A DNA stretch of 64,000 nucleotides, taken from positions 42,073 through 106,072 of the forward strand of contig CAMVMF010000004.1 in assembly GCA_947168515.1 (NCBI GenBank), in the 5' to 3' direction. The stretch comes from an uncultured Bacteroidales bacterium. Lineage in GTDB: Bacteria > Bacteroidota > Bacteroidia > Bacteroidales > P3. This document shows, piece after piece, positions 50,279 through 59,618 of this stretch. Each line of letters opens with the position of its first letter. The first letter of the stretch is position 1. A model generated the notes under the pieces. The model was not told the DNA's origin, did no database searches, and was given only the letters and a program-made list of their open reading frames with translations. The position numbers and the translations under genes are program-made.

Positions 50279-52129
50279 ATGTCCAATCAGTATAGCAATC
50301 GCAGTGGAATAGTGAAGATTATCTTCCTCGTGGTCGGCATTATTTTTGTCGGCCGCCTATCCATGTTACAGATTTTCGACAAGGAGTACAAAGAAAAAGC
50401 CAAGAACCAATCGCTCCGCAACATCACCCAATATCCTGCCCGCGGCCTCATGTACGACCGCAACGGAGAGCTACTCGTATACAACGAGGCTGTCTACGAC
50501 CTTATGGTCATCCCCCGCATGGTTAAAAACCTCGACACCAATTATTTCTGCCAATCGGTCGGCATCACCCGTGAAGATTTCGAAGAGCGCATGCACAAGG
50601 CCACCGTCTATTCGCCCTACTCCGCCTCCATCTTCATGAAGCAGATATCCAAAGAGGAATTTGGCCGTTGGGAGAACATCCTATACAAGTTCAAGGGATT
50701 CTATATCTCCAAACGCACCCTCCGCCTGTACAGCAAACCCATTGCCGCCCACGTGTTGGGATATGTGGGCGAGGTCAACGAGCACGACCTCGAAACCAAG
50801 CCCTACTACAAACGCGGCGACTATATTGGCAAAAGTGGTCTCGAATACTCGTATGAAAAAGAGCTCCGTGGCATCAAAGGCAAGAGAATCATGCAGGTGG
50901 ATGTCCACAACCGCGAGATAGGTTCCTATATGCATGGCCAGCTCGACACCATGGCTGTAGAGGGCATGAACCTCTACACCACCCTCGACGCCGACCTGCA
51001 GGAGTATGCCGAGAAGCTGATGGCCAACAAGCGCGGATGCGTGGTGGCCATCGAGCCCTCCACCGGCGAGGTCCTCACCCTCCTCTCCGCCCCCTGCTAC
51101 GACCCCAACATGCTGGTGGGGCGCATCCGTGGACAGAACTTCGTCAAGCTCAACGAAGACATCTCCAAACCTCTTTTCAACCGAGCCCTGCAAGCCCAGT
51201 ATCCTCCCGGATCCATCTTCAAGGTGGCGCAAGCCATGGTTGCCCTGCATCTGGGTGTCATCACGCCCAACACGGGCTTCGTCTGCGACAAGGTGCTTGG
51301 CTGCCACAACCACCCCAGCGCCCGCTCTGTGGCAGAGGCCATCAAAATGTCCTGCAACCCCTATTTCTACTACACCTACCGCCGCATCATCCAGCAAGGC
51401 AAATACAAGAATGCCAACAAAGACAGCCAATACGGCCTCACCGTCTGGCGCGACTATATGCTGCGTTTCGGCTTCGGCCAACGGCTCGACATCGACCTGC
51501 CGAACGTCAAGGCCGGCAACATCCCCGACACCGCCTTCTACAACAAGTGGTACGGCAAGGATGGCTGGGCCTTCCGCACCATCTATTCCAACTCCATCGG
51601 CCAGGGCGAGGTGGAGGTCGTCCCGCTGCAGATGGCCAATCTAGCTGCCATCGTTGCCAACCGTGGCTACTACTACACACCTCATCTGGTGCGCTACTAC
51701 GGCCCCGACTCCACCCGCAACCCCCTCTTCTACGAAAAGCACGAGACCGGCATCGAGAAAAGATACTTCGACATTGCCGCCCAAGGTATGTACGATGTGG
51801 TGCACGGGGCCGGCGGCACCGCACATAAGGCCGACGTGCCCGGCATCTCGGTCTGCGGCAAGACAGGCACCGCCGAGAACTACGGCAACGACCACTCCGT
51901 CTTCATCGCCTTCGCCCCCATGGACAACCCCAAAATTGCCGTGGCAGTGTATGTGGAGAACGCCCAGGGCGGCGGCGGCACATGGGCAGCCCCCATCGCC
52001 GGCCTCATCATCGAGAAATACCTCAAGGGAGAGATTGAGCGTAAAGATGTGGATGAATACTACACCAACATCAATCCCTGCCAGAAACTGCCGCTTACAA
52101 GACGTGTAAAGAAACCCAAAAAAAGATAA
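50279..52129 (+). CDS. mrdA: Penicillin-binding protein 2
   Basis: 616 residues. One N-terminal transmembrane helix, PBP dimerisation domain with RGLMYDRNGELLVYN, and transpeptidase domain with SxxK (YPPGSIFK), SxN (SCN) and KTG (CGKTGTAEN), all intact. Crosslinks peptidoglycan for cell elongation with RodA, whose gene starts 9 nt later. Confidence 0.96.
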   Translation: MSNQYSNRSGIVKIIFLVVGIIFVGRLSMLQIFDKEYKEKAKNQSLRNITQYPARGLMYDRNGELLVYNEAVYDLMVIPRMVKNLDTNYFCQSVGITREDFEERMHKATVYSPYSASIFMKQISKEEFGRWENILYKFKGFYISKRTLRLYSKPIAAHVLGYVGEVNEHDLETKPYYKRGDYIGKSGLEYSYEKELRGIKGKRIMQVDVHNREIGSYMHGQLDTMAVEGMNLYTTLDADLQEYAEKLMANKRGCVVAIEPSTGEVLTLLSAPCYDPNMLVGRIRGQNFVKLNEDISKPLFNRALQAQYPPGSIFKVAQAMVALHLGVITPNTGFVCDKVLGCHNHPSARSVAEAIKMSCNPYFYYTYRRIIQQGKYKNANKDSQYGLTVWRDYMLRFGFGQRLDIDLPNVKAGNIPDTAFYNKWYGKDGWAFRTIYSNSIGQGEVEVVPLQMANLAAIVANRGYYYTPHLVRYYGPDSTRNPLFYEKHETGIEKRYFDIAAQGMYDVVHGAGGTAHKADVPGISVCGKTGTAENYGNDHSVFIAFAPMDNPKIAVAVYVENAQGGGGTWAAPIAGLIIEKYLKGEIERKDVDEYYTNINPCQKLPLTRRVKKPKKR

Positions 52130-52138
52130 CCCCGCACC

Positions 52139-53395
52139 ATGCCTACCGAGAAAATACGTTTTGACTGGATTACCGTTGCACTCTACCTCTTCCTGGTGTT
52201 CTTCGGTTGGCTCAACATCTATGCCGCCTGCTACGACGAGAATCACCCCGAAATCCTCGATTTCTCCTGCCAGCATGGCAAACAGATTATTTGGATGGGC
52301 GTAGCCTTTGTTACGGCCCTATGCGTCATCCTCATCAAACCCCGCATCTTTTCCAACATAGCCTATATCATCTACGGCATCGTCGTCGCCCTGCTGGTGC
52401 TGACGCTTTTCATCGGCACCGTCACCAATGGCGGACAGTCGTGGATCGACTTTGGCGCTTTCAAGCTACAGCCGTCCGAATTTGCCAAATTTGCCACCGC
52501 CCTGGCACTTGCCAAATACGTAGGCGACATCAACACCGACCTCAAACAACGGCAGACCCAGTTGGTGCTATCCTCCATGGTGCTTATCCCGTGCCTGCTC
52601 ATCCTCTTGCAGCACGACACCGGCTCGGCACTCGTCTTCACCTCTTTCCTGCTGGCCTTCTTTCGCGAAGGTCTCTCACCTTATATCCTCATCATCGGGG
52701 CCACGGCCATCATACTCTTCATCGCCGCCCTGCTTGTCAACAAATTCCTTCTTATCGGCATCCTCGCCCTGCTTGCCCTAGGCTATCTCTTCCTTTGGCT
52801 CTCCAAACGCAGTGCCAAAGACTATTGGCACGTCGGCATCGTCTTCGCCGCCTGCTGCCTCTTCACGCTCTCGGTCGACTTTGCCTTCGAGCATATCCTG
52901 GAGAGCCACCAGCGCGACCGTATCTATGTCCTGCTGGGCAAAATAGAAGACCCCACGGGGGTGGGCTACAATGTCGACCAAGCCAAGATTGCCATCGGCT
53001 CCGGCGGCTTGGTGGGCAAGGGATTCCTCAACGGCACCATCACCAAGGCCGATTTCGTTCCGGAGCAGGAGACAGACTTTATCTTCTGCACTGTCGGCGA
53101 AGAGTGGGGATTCGTGGGAGGCATCGTGGTGGTGGCGGCCTATGTGCTGCTGCTCATCCGGCTCATCGTCCTTGCCGAACGGCAACGCTCCACCTTTGCA
53201 CGCTTCTATGGCTATTCCGTGGCCTCCATCCTTTTCTTCCATTTCTTCATCAACATCGGCATGGTCCTCGGACTCGTCCCCGTCATAGGCATCCCCCTAC
53301 CCTTCTTCAGCTATGGCGGTTCCTCCCTCATCGCCTTCACGCTCCTCCTCTTCATCTTCATCCGACAGGATGCCGACCGCAATGCCCTATTCTAA
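52139..53395 (+). CDS. rodA: Rod-shape-determining peptidoglycan polymerase RodA
   Basis: 418 residues of the SEDS family with about ten membrane segments. NGGQSWIDFGAFKLQPSEFAK, QHDTGSALV, and the end (PEQETDFIFCTVGEEWG; PLPFFSYGGSSLI) are the conserved SEDS blocks. Glycosyltransferase partner of PBP2. Confidence 0.96.
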   Translation: MPTEKIRFDWITVALYLFLVFFGWLNIYAACYDENHPEILDFSCQHGKQIIWMGVAFVTALCVILIKPRIFSNIAYIIYGIVVALLVLTLFIGTVTNGGQSWIDFGAFKLQPSEFAKFATALALAKYVGDINTDLKQRQTQLVLSSMVLIPCLLILLQHDTGSALVFTSFLLAFFREGLSPYILIIGATAIILFIAALLVNKFLLIGILALLALGYLFLWLSKRSAKDYWHVGIVFAACCLFTLSVDFAFEHILESHQRDRIYVLLGKIEDPTGVGYNVDQAKIAIGSGGLVGKGFLNGTITKADFVPEQETDFIFCTVGEEWGFVGGIVVVAAYVLLLIRLIVLAERQRSTFARFYGYSVASILFFHFFINIGMVLGLVPVIGIPLPFFSYGGSSLIAFTLLLFIFIRQDADRNALF

Positions 53396-53474
53396 AAAAA
53401 CAGACAATCCAACCCTCCTCCCAATCAATTGCATCATTTTAATCCACACATCCTCTAACCCCTAATCCAAGAAA

Positions 53475-54725
53475 ATGCCCAAGAAAACCACCACAGACGA
53501 AAAACACTGTTCTTTCTGCGGCCGCCCCGAGTCGCAAACACGCCTGCTGCTCACCGGTCTCAACGGCTACATCTGCGACTCCTGCATCGAGCAGGCCTCC
53601 CTCATGCTCAAAGACTTCAACCGCAGCACCCCCTCGCATTACAAAAAGACTGAAGCCATACCCACCCCCCAGCAAATCAAGGAATACCTCGACCTCTACG
53701 TCATTGGCCAAGAAGATGCCAAACGCGTGCTGGCCGTCTCGGTCTATAACCACTACAAGCGTCTCAAATACTTCGAAGAGCACCACAACGACAACAACGA
53801 TGTCGAAATCGAAAAATCCAACATCATCATCGTAGGCGAGACCGGCACCGGCAAGACCCTCATGGCCCGCACCATCGCCCGGATGCTCGACGTGCCCTTC
53901 TGCATTGCCGATGCCACCACCCTCACCGAGGCCGGCTATGTGGGCGACGATGTCGAGAATGTCCTCGTGCGGCTCCTGCAGGCCGCCGACTACGACGTGG
54001 CCGCTGCCGAGCGTGGCATCGTCTTTATTGACGAAATAGACAAAATCGCCCGCAAGAGCGACAACCCTTCCATTACCCGCGACGTTTCTGGGGAGGGCGT
54101 GCAGCAGGCCATGCTCAAACTCCTCGAAGGGGCCGTAGTCAACGTGCCGCCCCAAGGCGGCCGCAAGCATCCCGAGCAGCAGATGATCCAGGTCAACACC
54201 CGCAACATCCTCTTCATCGCCGGCGGTGCGTTCGACGGCATCGAACGTAGCATCGCCTCCCGCATCAAGTCCAACGTCATCGGCTACAACGGCACCCGCA
54301 CCCGCGAGGAAATCGACCAGCACAACATGCTGCGCTACATCCTTCCCATGGACCTCAAGCACTTCGGACTCATCCCCGAACTCGTCGGCCGTTTCCCACT
54401 GCTCACCCACCTCAACCCCCTCGACCGCAACGCGCTCCGCCGCATCCTCACCGAGCCCAAAAACGCCCTCACCAAGCAATACCAAGAGCTCTTCAAGATG
54501 GACGGCGTCACGCTCGAATTCGACAAAGGGGCCCTGGATGCCGTAGTCGACACCGCTGTGGAGTACAAACTCGGGGCCCGCGGCCTACGCTCCATCATGG
54601 AGAACATCATGTACGACCTCATGTACGACCTCCCCAACAAGGAGAAAGGCAGCAAGGTGCGCATCACCAAGAAACTAGCCCTCGAACAAATCAACAAGTC
54701 CAGCATCAACCCTACATTAAAATAA
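53475..54725 (+). CDS. clpX: ATP-dependent protease ATP-binding subunit ClpX
   Basis: 416 residues. N-terminal zinc finger ([15 protein letters not shown], then CDSC), AAA+ core with Walker [12 protein letters not shown], Walker [11 protein letters not shown], pore loop GYVGDD, and C-terminal D2 small domain. Unfolds substrates for ClpP, which is not nearby. 80 nt after rodA. Confidence 0.96.
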   Translation: MPKKTTTDEKHCSFCGRPESQTRLLLTGLNGYICDSCIEQASLMLKDFNRSTPSHYKKTEAIPTPQQIKEYLDLYVIGQEDAKRVLAVSVYNHYKRLKYFEEHHNDNNDVEIEKSNIIIVGETGTGKTLMARTIARMLDVPFCIADATTLTEAGYVGDDVENVLVRLLQAADYDVAAAERGIVFIDEIDKIARKSDNPSITRDVSGEGVQQAMLKLLEGAVVNVPPQGGRKHPEQQMIQVNTRNILFIAGGAFDGIERSIASRIKSNVIGYNGTRTREEIDQHNMLRYILPMDLKHFGLIPELVGRFPLLTHLNPLDRNALRRILTEPKNALTKQYQELFKMDGVTLEFDKGALDAVVDTAVEYKLGARGLRSIMENIMYDLMYDLPNKEKGSKVRITKKLALEQINKSSINPTLK

Positions 54726-54740
54726 AAAACACCCAAAAAC

Positions 54741-55445
54741 ATGAAAAAAATCATCCTCATCGTTCTCGCCATGTTCCTTGTTTTCAGCGGAGCAGAGGCC
54801 CAGAAAAAGAAAACCGGCAAAACCGTTAGCAACAAAGTGACCGTCGACGGCAAGACCACCAGCGACATCCTGGTTACCGAATCGCGCCTGCTTCCCCCTC
54901 CCGAGATAGGACTGGACATTCCGCTGCACGCAGTCCTCAAAAATCGTCAGACCGTCCGCAAATTCCGCGAGGAAGAAATCCCTATGGAAATGCTCTCCAG
55001 CCTCCTGTGGAGTGCCTACGGCTACAACCGCCCCGAGGAGCAGAAACGTGTAGTCCCCTCCGCAGTCAACTGTCAGGAATACGACATCTACGTCTTCACT
55101 CGCGATGGTGCCTTTCTCTATAATGCCGAGAAAAACACTTTGGACATGGTGGTCCCGGGCGACAACCGCGCCATCATCAGCCAACAGAAATTTTTCGCCA
55201 TCGCCCCTGTCTCTATCGTCATGGTGGCCAACTACGACCGCATGACCATGTTCAAGGAAGAGGCCACACGCGACTTCTACGCTGCCACCGACTGCGGCTA
55301 CATCAGCCAGGACATCTACCTCTACTGCTCCGCTGCCGAACTGGCCACAGTGGCTTGCGGCGGCATCGACCGCGAGGCCATCCACAAACTCCTCCACATC
55401 AAAAACGGCCGCGCCATGCTGGCCCATCCCGTGGGAATGAAATAA
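54741..55445 (+). CDS. Exported nitroreductase-like protein
   Basis: 234 residues. A signal peptide ends GAEA with mature Gln. The rest is a nitroreductase fold of the SagB/ThcOx-like type: LKNRQTVRKFREEEIPMEMLSSLLWSAYGYNR, VVPSAVNCQEYDIYVF, and a late AAELATVACGGIDREAI block with the GG usual near the FMN site. FMN enzymes of this fold are normally cytoplasmic, so export is unusual. 15 nt after clpX. Confidence 0.85.
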   Translation: MKKIILIVLAMFLVFSGAEAQKKKTGKTVSNKVTVDGKTTSDILVTESRLLPPPEIGLDIPLHAVLKNRQTVRKFREEEIPMEMLSSLLWSAYGYNRPEEQKRVVPSAVNCQEYDIYVFTRDGAFLYNAEKNTLDMVVPGDNRAIISQQKFFAIAPVSIVMVANYDRMTMFKEEATRDFYAATDCGYISQDIYLYCSAAELATVACGGIDREAIHKLLHIKNGRAMLAHPVGMK

Positions 55446-55462
55446 ACCCAGAGCCTGCCGTC

Positions 55463-55945
55463 ATGCTTCTGAGACTCACCAAGCAGTTCAGCTTCGAGAT
55501 GGCCCATGCCTTGCCCGACTACGAGGGCAAGTGCCACAACATCCACGGCCATTCCTACAAACTTTTTGTCACCATCGAAGGGGCACCCCTGCATCAGCAG
55601 GGTGCCCCTACGGACGGCATGGTCCTTGACTTCCACCAACTCAAAGAGATTGTCTCACACCACATCATCGAACCATTCGACCACTCCCTTGTCCTCCCCC
55701 GCCAGAAGAAAGACCTATGCCACAATCCTGACCCAAAACAGCTCCAACTCCCAACCCAACAAACCCTTCAAACCCAATTTGGTGACTATTCCGCCAAACT
55801 CATCCTCGTCGACTTCCAGCCCACCAGCGAGAACCTCCTTATGCATTTCTCCCACCTCCTCGACGGCTGCCTCCCTGCCGGCACCCGCCTCCACTCCCTC
55901 AAACTCTACGAGACCCAAACCTCCTGTGCCGAACTCATCCTTTAA
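55463..55945 (+). CDS. queD: 6-carboxytetrahydropterin synthase (QueD family)
   Basis: 160 residues from the ATG at 55463. Zinc ligands lie in FSFEMAHAL and HNIHGHSYK; the Cys is in GKCHNIHGH; DFHQLKEIV and FDHSLVL and LYETQTSCAEL complete the family pattern. Acts in queuosine precursor synthesis, or as a 6-pyruvoyl-tetrahydropterin synthase-like enzyme. It carries a low-complexity insert rich in Gln/Thr (around 94-112). 17 nt after the nitroreductase-like gene. Confidence 0.9.
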   Translation: MLLRLTKQFSFEMAHALPDYEGKCHNIHGHSYKLFVTIEGAPLHQQGAPTDGMVLDFHQLKEIVSHHIIEPFDHSLVLPRQKKDLCHNPDPKQLQLPTQQTLQTQFGDYSAKLILVDFQPTSENLLMHFSHLLDGCLPAGTRLHSLKLYETQTSCAELIL

Positions 55946-56417
55946 CCCCAATCGGTCGTTAGCTTTTGTGTCAGACTAGTATTTGTTTCCAGCAGATGGG
56001 AGGCATCACTCTCGCAGACAGGAATGTGGACAAGATGCCGAAAAGAAATGTCGCTGTGGCATAAACAAACCTTGACATGAGGGGCATTGCGAACAAGAGT
56101 CGGTCTAATGACCCATTTGGGAGACCATATCCATCAGCCCTGCACATCCTACCCAAGGATATGACTTGACAAGATACACCCCATCAAAAAATCTCATTTA
56201 ACCTAGCCCTATGGCAAGAAATCCCTTTCGAGGTAATAGACAAATTTTTAGGCTAAAATCCTTATAAGTGGTATAACAAACAGCCTGTTGTAGCATTCCA
56301 ACGGCAACAAAAAGGCGTTGCAACCATTTTGAAACGCCTTCTGTGTACTTATGTGTGTGGCTCAATGAGGCTAAGAGTGTGGTCATAGCCTATATGCAGT
56401 ATCTATAGGGAGTTTAT
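55946..56417. other. Intergenic region, no gene seen
   Basis: About 470 bp between convergent genes. At its left edge is a copy of CCCCAATCGGTCGTTAG, also seen twice near 36290-36456. No convincing coding frame. Confidence 0.5.
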
Positions 56418-56750
56418 TCAATTATCGGAAGACGGTTCGAAGTTGGCTGTGTAAATTTCCGATTTAGTAATAGGAAAGGAGTACGGATTTTCATAGATAC
56501 TATCATTCCAACTTTTGAATTGATAGCCATCATAGGGAACAGCTTCAATTCTGCACCATGGTTGAGAGCCTTCCATGTAGGTAAATATTCCTGCGTAACC
56601 TTGATTGTAGTTGGCCGAATTTACTCCAACGGCGTACCCATTGACATTTAGTTGTTTGAGCAAATCGTTAGGGTCGATTTCGCACGATGTTAATGCGATG
56701 CTTCCAAACAAGAAAAACATGGGGAAGAAGAATTTTCTAATTTTTTTCAT
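56418..56750 (-). CDS. Small lipoprotein with InlB-type repeat
   Basis: 110 residues; lipobox ALTSC, Cys23. The second half (CRIEAVPYDGYQFKSWNDSIYENPYSFPIT, then YTANFEP) is one copy of the bacterial repeat seen in InlB/Flg_new proteins. Single gene, surface-anchored, function unknown. Confidence 0.75.
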   Translation of the reverse strand: MKKIRKFFFPMFFLFGSIALTSCEIDPNDLLKQLNVNGYAVGVNSANYNQGYAGIFTYMEGSQPWCRIEAVPYDGYQFKSWNDSIYENPYSFPITKSEIYTANFEPSSDN

Positions 56751-57213
56751 GATGTCAAACGTCTTTTATGTGAATAGAATCTAAAGTTGTAGCCAATGGA
56801 CCACTGGGGGCAGAAGCCACCCGCTGCCTCGGGTGTAGTTGGAGGGATGTAGGAGAGTCTTTGACATGTAGATGAGGCTTCAGTCCACGCTTATACGCGC
56901 CAACCGCACCTATCTTGCATATCTTTGTAAGGTCCTTACATTTCCAACCGCAAGACGAAGGTATAACGCTTCGTGATTTCCTTCTGAAATCTGATGCAAA
57001 TATACACAAAAAATGCCAATCAATAAACAGACGAATTTATTTTTTTTGCTAACGCAATCAGTATCAGCTGAAAGAAAGCCGCATAGCTAGCGTTATTAAT
57101 TATTATTATCCGCTATAAAAACAAATAGTTTAACCCAACTTCATTCCTTATCTAGCCTAATCACCCAGACCTGAGAAGGTTGACTTATCTAGGTTAATAC
57201 GTTTATCAGTCAG
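56751..57213. other. Intergenic region, no gene seen
   Basis: About 460 bp between the small lipoprotein and the truncated NACHT gene. One 84-codon frame (56755-57009) has a Cys/Lys-rich look and no recognisable domain; I do not call it. The rest is A/T-rich. Confidence 0.5.
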
Positions 57214-57804
57214 TTACAAATGTACGTAAGCATGGTGCGGGCAGATTTCATTGAGGAGCCTGTCGAGTTCCTGGCGTTGGGCGGGGTCTTCCGCCAGCGG
57301 GCTTTCGTCGACAGCGTCGAGCAACAGGATGGTTTTCTTTTTCTCCTCATCGGGTTTGTTGCTGACAGTTTGGAGCGTGTCCTTATCGCGTAGGGAATAG
57401 ATTCTAATATCGTAGGGCAGGTCCCGCTCGGAATGCGCATCGATGTAGTCCTTGAATAGGTGTGTCAGTGCGGCAGTTTTGCCTGTTCCGGTGTCGCCCA
57501 AAAGGCAGAAGATACGGTTTCGGTTTGAGCCTTTGACAAAGATTTGGTTGATGAAATAGTCGCGCAGCAGTTGTTTTTGGTCGCCGGACTGCTTGAAGGT
57601 GAAATAAGGTTGGATGTAAATGCCATGGAGGTGGTCTTGGAAATCACTTGAAGGGAAATCCAAGTGCTTTGACAGGTATTCTTTACGCCATTTCTTCGTT
57701 TGGGGGAAAATGATTTGCCTTATGTTTGGGACGAAAGCCACAATGATGCCGAAGACTCCTACAATGATGCTAATTATTGTGATGATAGTACCTATTAGCT
57801 CCAT
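57214..57804 (-). pseudogene. Truncated membrane-anchored NACHT/STAND NTPase
   Basis: 196 residues from the ATG at 57804. One N-terminal transmembrane helix (LIGTIITIISIIVGVFGII), a short linker, then a NACHT P-loop (LLGDTGTGKTAALTHL, Walker A 103-110) and Walker B (ILLLDAVDES, 159-167). The frame stops at HAYVHL, exactly where the sensor strand (usually followed by TSR) should begin. The winged-helix and C-terminal sensor parts are missing. Full-length relatives include anti-phage STAND proteins. Likely a gene remnant. Confidence 0.65.
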
Positions 57805-57908
57805 AACGTTGTAAGGTGTTGTTAATATGCCTGTTTTCGGTAGCCCTTTGTAGAGTAGGGCGTTATTTTGTTTTTGCAAATATACGACTTATTTATGGAT
57901 TGGCAATA

Positions 57909-57934
57909 AAAAAGAGCCGCTGGGTGGCAGCTCT
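57909..57934. terminator. Terminator-like hairpin
   Basis: AAAGAGC and GCTCTTT arms with an inner C/G pairing; A-run on one side and T's on the other. Between the Rieske-like gene end (58044) and the NACHT remnant, both on the minus strand. Confidence 0.5.
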
Positions 57935-58043
57935 TTACATTATTGTTCTGGATTTGCTATCGCAACAAACGTGTACCGACTCCCAATAGTTACTATACAA
58001 ACAATGAGGTTAGGGTGTCGCCCCTTGGCAGCTATGGGGGAGA

Positions 58044-58493
58044 CTAGTAGTTGCTGATGTAAAGGGTGCTGCCATCGTAATAGGTGCTGTACTTGTAGAG
58101 GTAGCAGGAGGTGTGGCTGCCGTCGAGGGGACAGCCGTCGGCAAAGGTGTTGAACTGGGAATGGCACTTGGGACATTCGAGAACGATATTGCCGTAGCCT
58201 TGGGCCATCTCCAGCCGACCGGTGTCTAGGGGACAGGAACGCTCGTAGCAGACAAACTCGTTGTAGTTGACCCGCACAACGACAAGGCCGTTGGCACCCC
58301 CCACCAGATATTCGTATCCGTCGCTGGTGTTGATGCCGGGGTACAAGGGAGAGTTGGGGTCGATCTGGCAATTGGCTTCGCCGATAGGCACATGGCATTT
58401 CCCTTCCTTGCCGCAACCTACAATTGAAATGAGGGCCAGTAGGGCAGTTATGCCGACAATGAAATGGACAGCGATATTTGGTTTTCGGCTCAT
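58044..58493 (-). CDS. Rieske-like lipoprotein
   Basis: 149 residues; lipobox SIVGC, Cys27. FVCYERSCPLDTGR and LECPKCHSQFNTFADGCPLDG look like the two boxes of a Rieske-type 2Fe-2S domain, but the first box lacks the usual His after Cys (C-Y-E-R-S-C), so cluster binding is doubtful or altered. 15 nt after the glutaminyl-cyclase-like gene. Confidence 0.75.
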   Translation of the reverse strand: MSRKPNIAVHFIVGITALLALISIVGCGKEGKCHVPIGEANCQIDPNSPLYPGINTSDGYEYLVGGANGLVVVRVNYNEFVCYERSCPLDTGRLEMAQGYGNIVLECPKCHSQFNTFADGCPLDGSHTSCYLYKYSTYYDGSTLYISNY

Positions 58494-58508
58494 GGTTGGG
58501 TAAAATGG

Positions 58509-59519
58509 CTATTTAACCCCGTAGTCTCCATAGATGGTTTTGAGGACTACCTCGGCAGTGATACGGAGAGTGTTGCGGTCGATGTGGTCGAGATTGTCAT
58601 CCACGGTGTGCCAATGTTCGAAGAAACTCATGCCATGGGTGTTCTGTACGATGTCGATCATGGGTACTTTGGCTATGCGGTTGACATAGTAATGGTCGTC
58701 GAGGATGGGGTCAGTATCGGTATTCTCAAATATTTTGTCATGGCCGAGGGCGGCGGCAGCGGCCCACATCTTGTTCAGGACTCCCGGTGCATACTGGCGG
58801 CTGACCTCCTCTTTGGTATAGCGGGGCTGCTCGGTGCCCACCATGTCGAAAAGAACGCCATAGACAGCTGTGTAAAAGGGAGTGTGGGGATTGGCACTCC
58901 AATACTGAGAGCCTTTGCACCAGCTGTCCTCGACATAGTTGTCAGCCCATTCGGGACAGCCCTGGTCCTCGACATCAAAGAAGATAAAGTCGATGGAAAC
59001 GTCTGGACGCTGGGAGGTGATAACACGTGCCATTTCCATAAGCACACCCACACCGCTGGCACCATCGTTGGCCCCGAGGATGGGGCTACGATGGTTGTCC
59101 TTATCGTCGTCATGGTCGGCCCACATTCGGCTGTCCCAATGGGCAGCCAAGAGGATGCGTTTGCCTGTGGAGGCCTCGGCAGGGGCCTCGATGGAGGCGA
59201 TAATGTTCTTGCCGCGAACGGTGGTCCCATTCCAGAGAGTTGCGGGAAAGTCCTGCACGATGACGGTGTCGCACCAACGGCGCATCTGGCGCGCCAGATA
59301 GTTGGCGCACTCGGACTGGGCCTTGGTGCCGGGGATGCGGTAGCCGTAGGCCAGTTGGTCGGCAACGTACTGGTAGGCGGAGTCGGCATTGAACGCCGGG
59401 ATGGCCACTTGGCTGTAGTCGATAGTGGGGCTGTCCGCCGGAGTGGTTTTTTTGTTGGCGGGGCCGTTGCAGGCCACAAAGAGAGTGGCAACGGCTAAGA
59501 CGATAAGATAATTCTTCAT
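58509..59519 (-). CDS. M28-family lipoprotein, likely glutaminyl cyclase
   Basis: 336 residues; lipobox FVAC, Cys17. AAHWDS (125-130), GANDGASGVGVLMEMA (149-164), FFDVEDQG (180-187) and the C-terminal HWHTVDDNLDHID match zinc-dependent glutaminyl-peptide cyclotransferases; the mammalian enzyme has the close segment WHTMDDNEENLD. Such enzymes turn N-terminal Gln of exported proteins into pyroglutamate in T9SS bacteria. An aminopeptidase of the same family is the alternative. Confidence 0.82.
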   Translation of the reverse strand: MKNYLIVLAVATLFVACNGPANKKTTPADSPTIDYSQVAIPAFNADSAYQYVADQLAYGYRIPGTKAQSECANYLARQMRRWCDTVIVQDFPATLWNGTTVRGKNIIASIEAPAEASTGKRILLAAHWDSRMWADHDDDKDNHRSPILGANDGASGVGVLMEMARVITSQRPDVSIDFIFFDVEDQGCPEWADNYVEDSWCKGSQYWSANPHTPFYTAVYGVLFDMVGTEQPRYTKEEVSRQYAPGVLNKMWAAAAALGHDKIFENTDTDPILDDHYYVNRIAKVPMIDIVQNTHGMSFFEHWHTVDDNLDHIDRNTLRITAEVVLKTIYGDYGVK

Positions 59520-59545
59520 ATCAGAAGTGCCTTATATGAGAGAAT

Positions 59546-59592
59546 GGACGTTAGCCCCTTGCGGGGTTACCGCAAATGCGACTAACGTCCAA
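59546..59592. repeat. Hairpin between efp and the glutaminyl-cyclase-like gene
   Basis: GGACGTTAG and CTAACGTCC are 9-bp arms enclosing a second small stem (CCCC/GGGG). No T-run follows on the minus strand, so it may be a processing or partial termination site. Confidence 0.5.
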
Positions 59593-59618
59593 ATGGATTG
59601 TACAAAAATGTTTATAGA

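Noticed and set aside
56755..57009. 84-codon minus-strand frame
   Set aside because: No domain, no promoter and no partner gene; may be part of a repeat but I cannot show that.
57214..57804. Intact anti-phage NACHT defence gene
   Set aside because: The protein ends right after Walker B, so it lacks the rest of the NTPase and any sensor domain.
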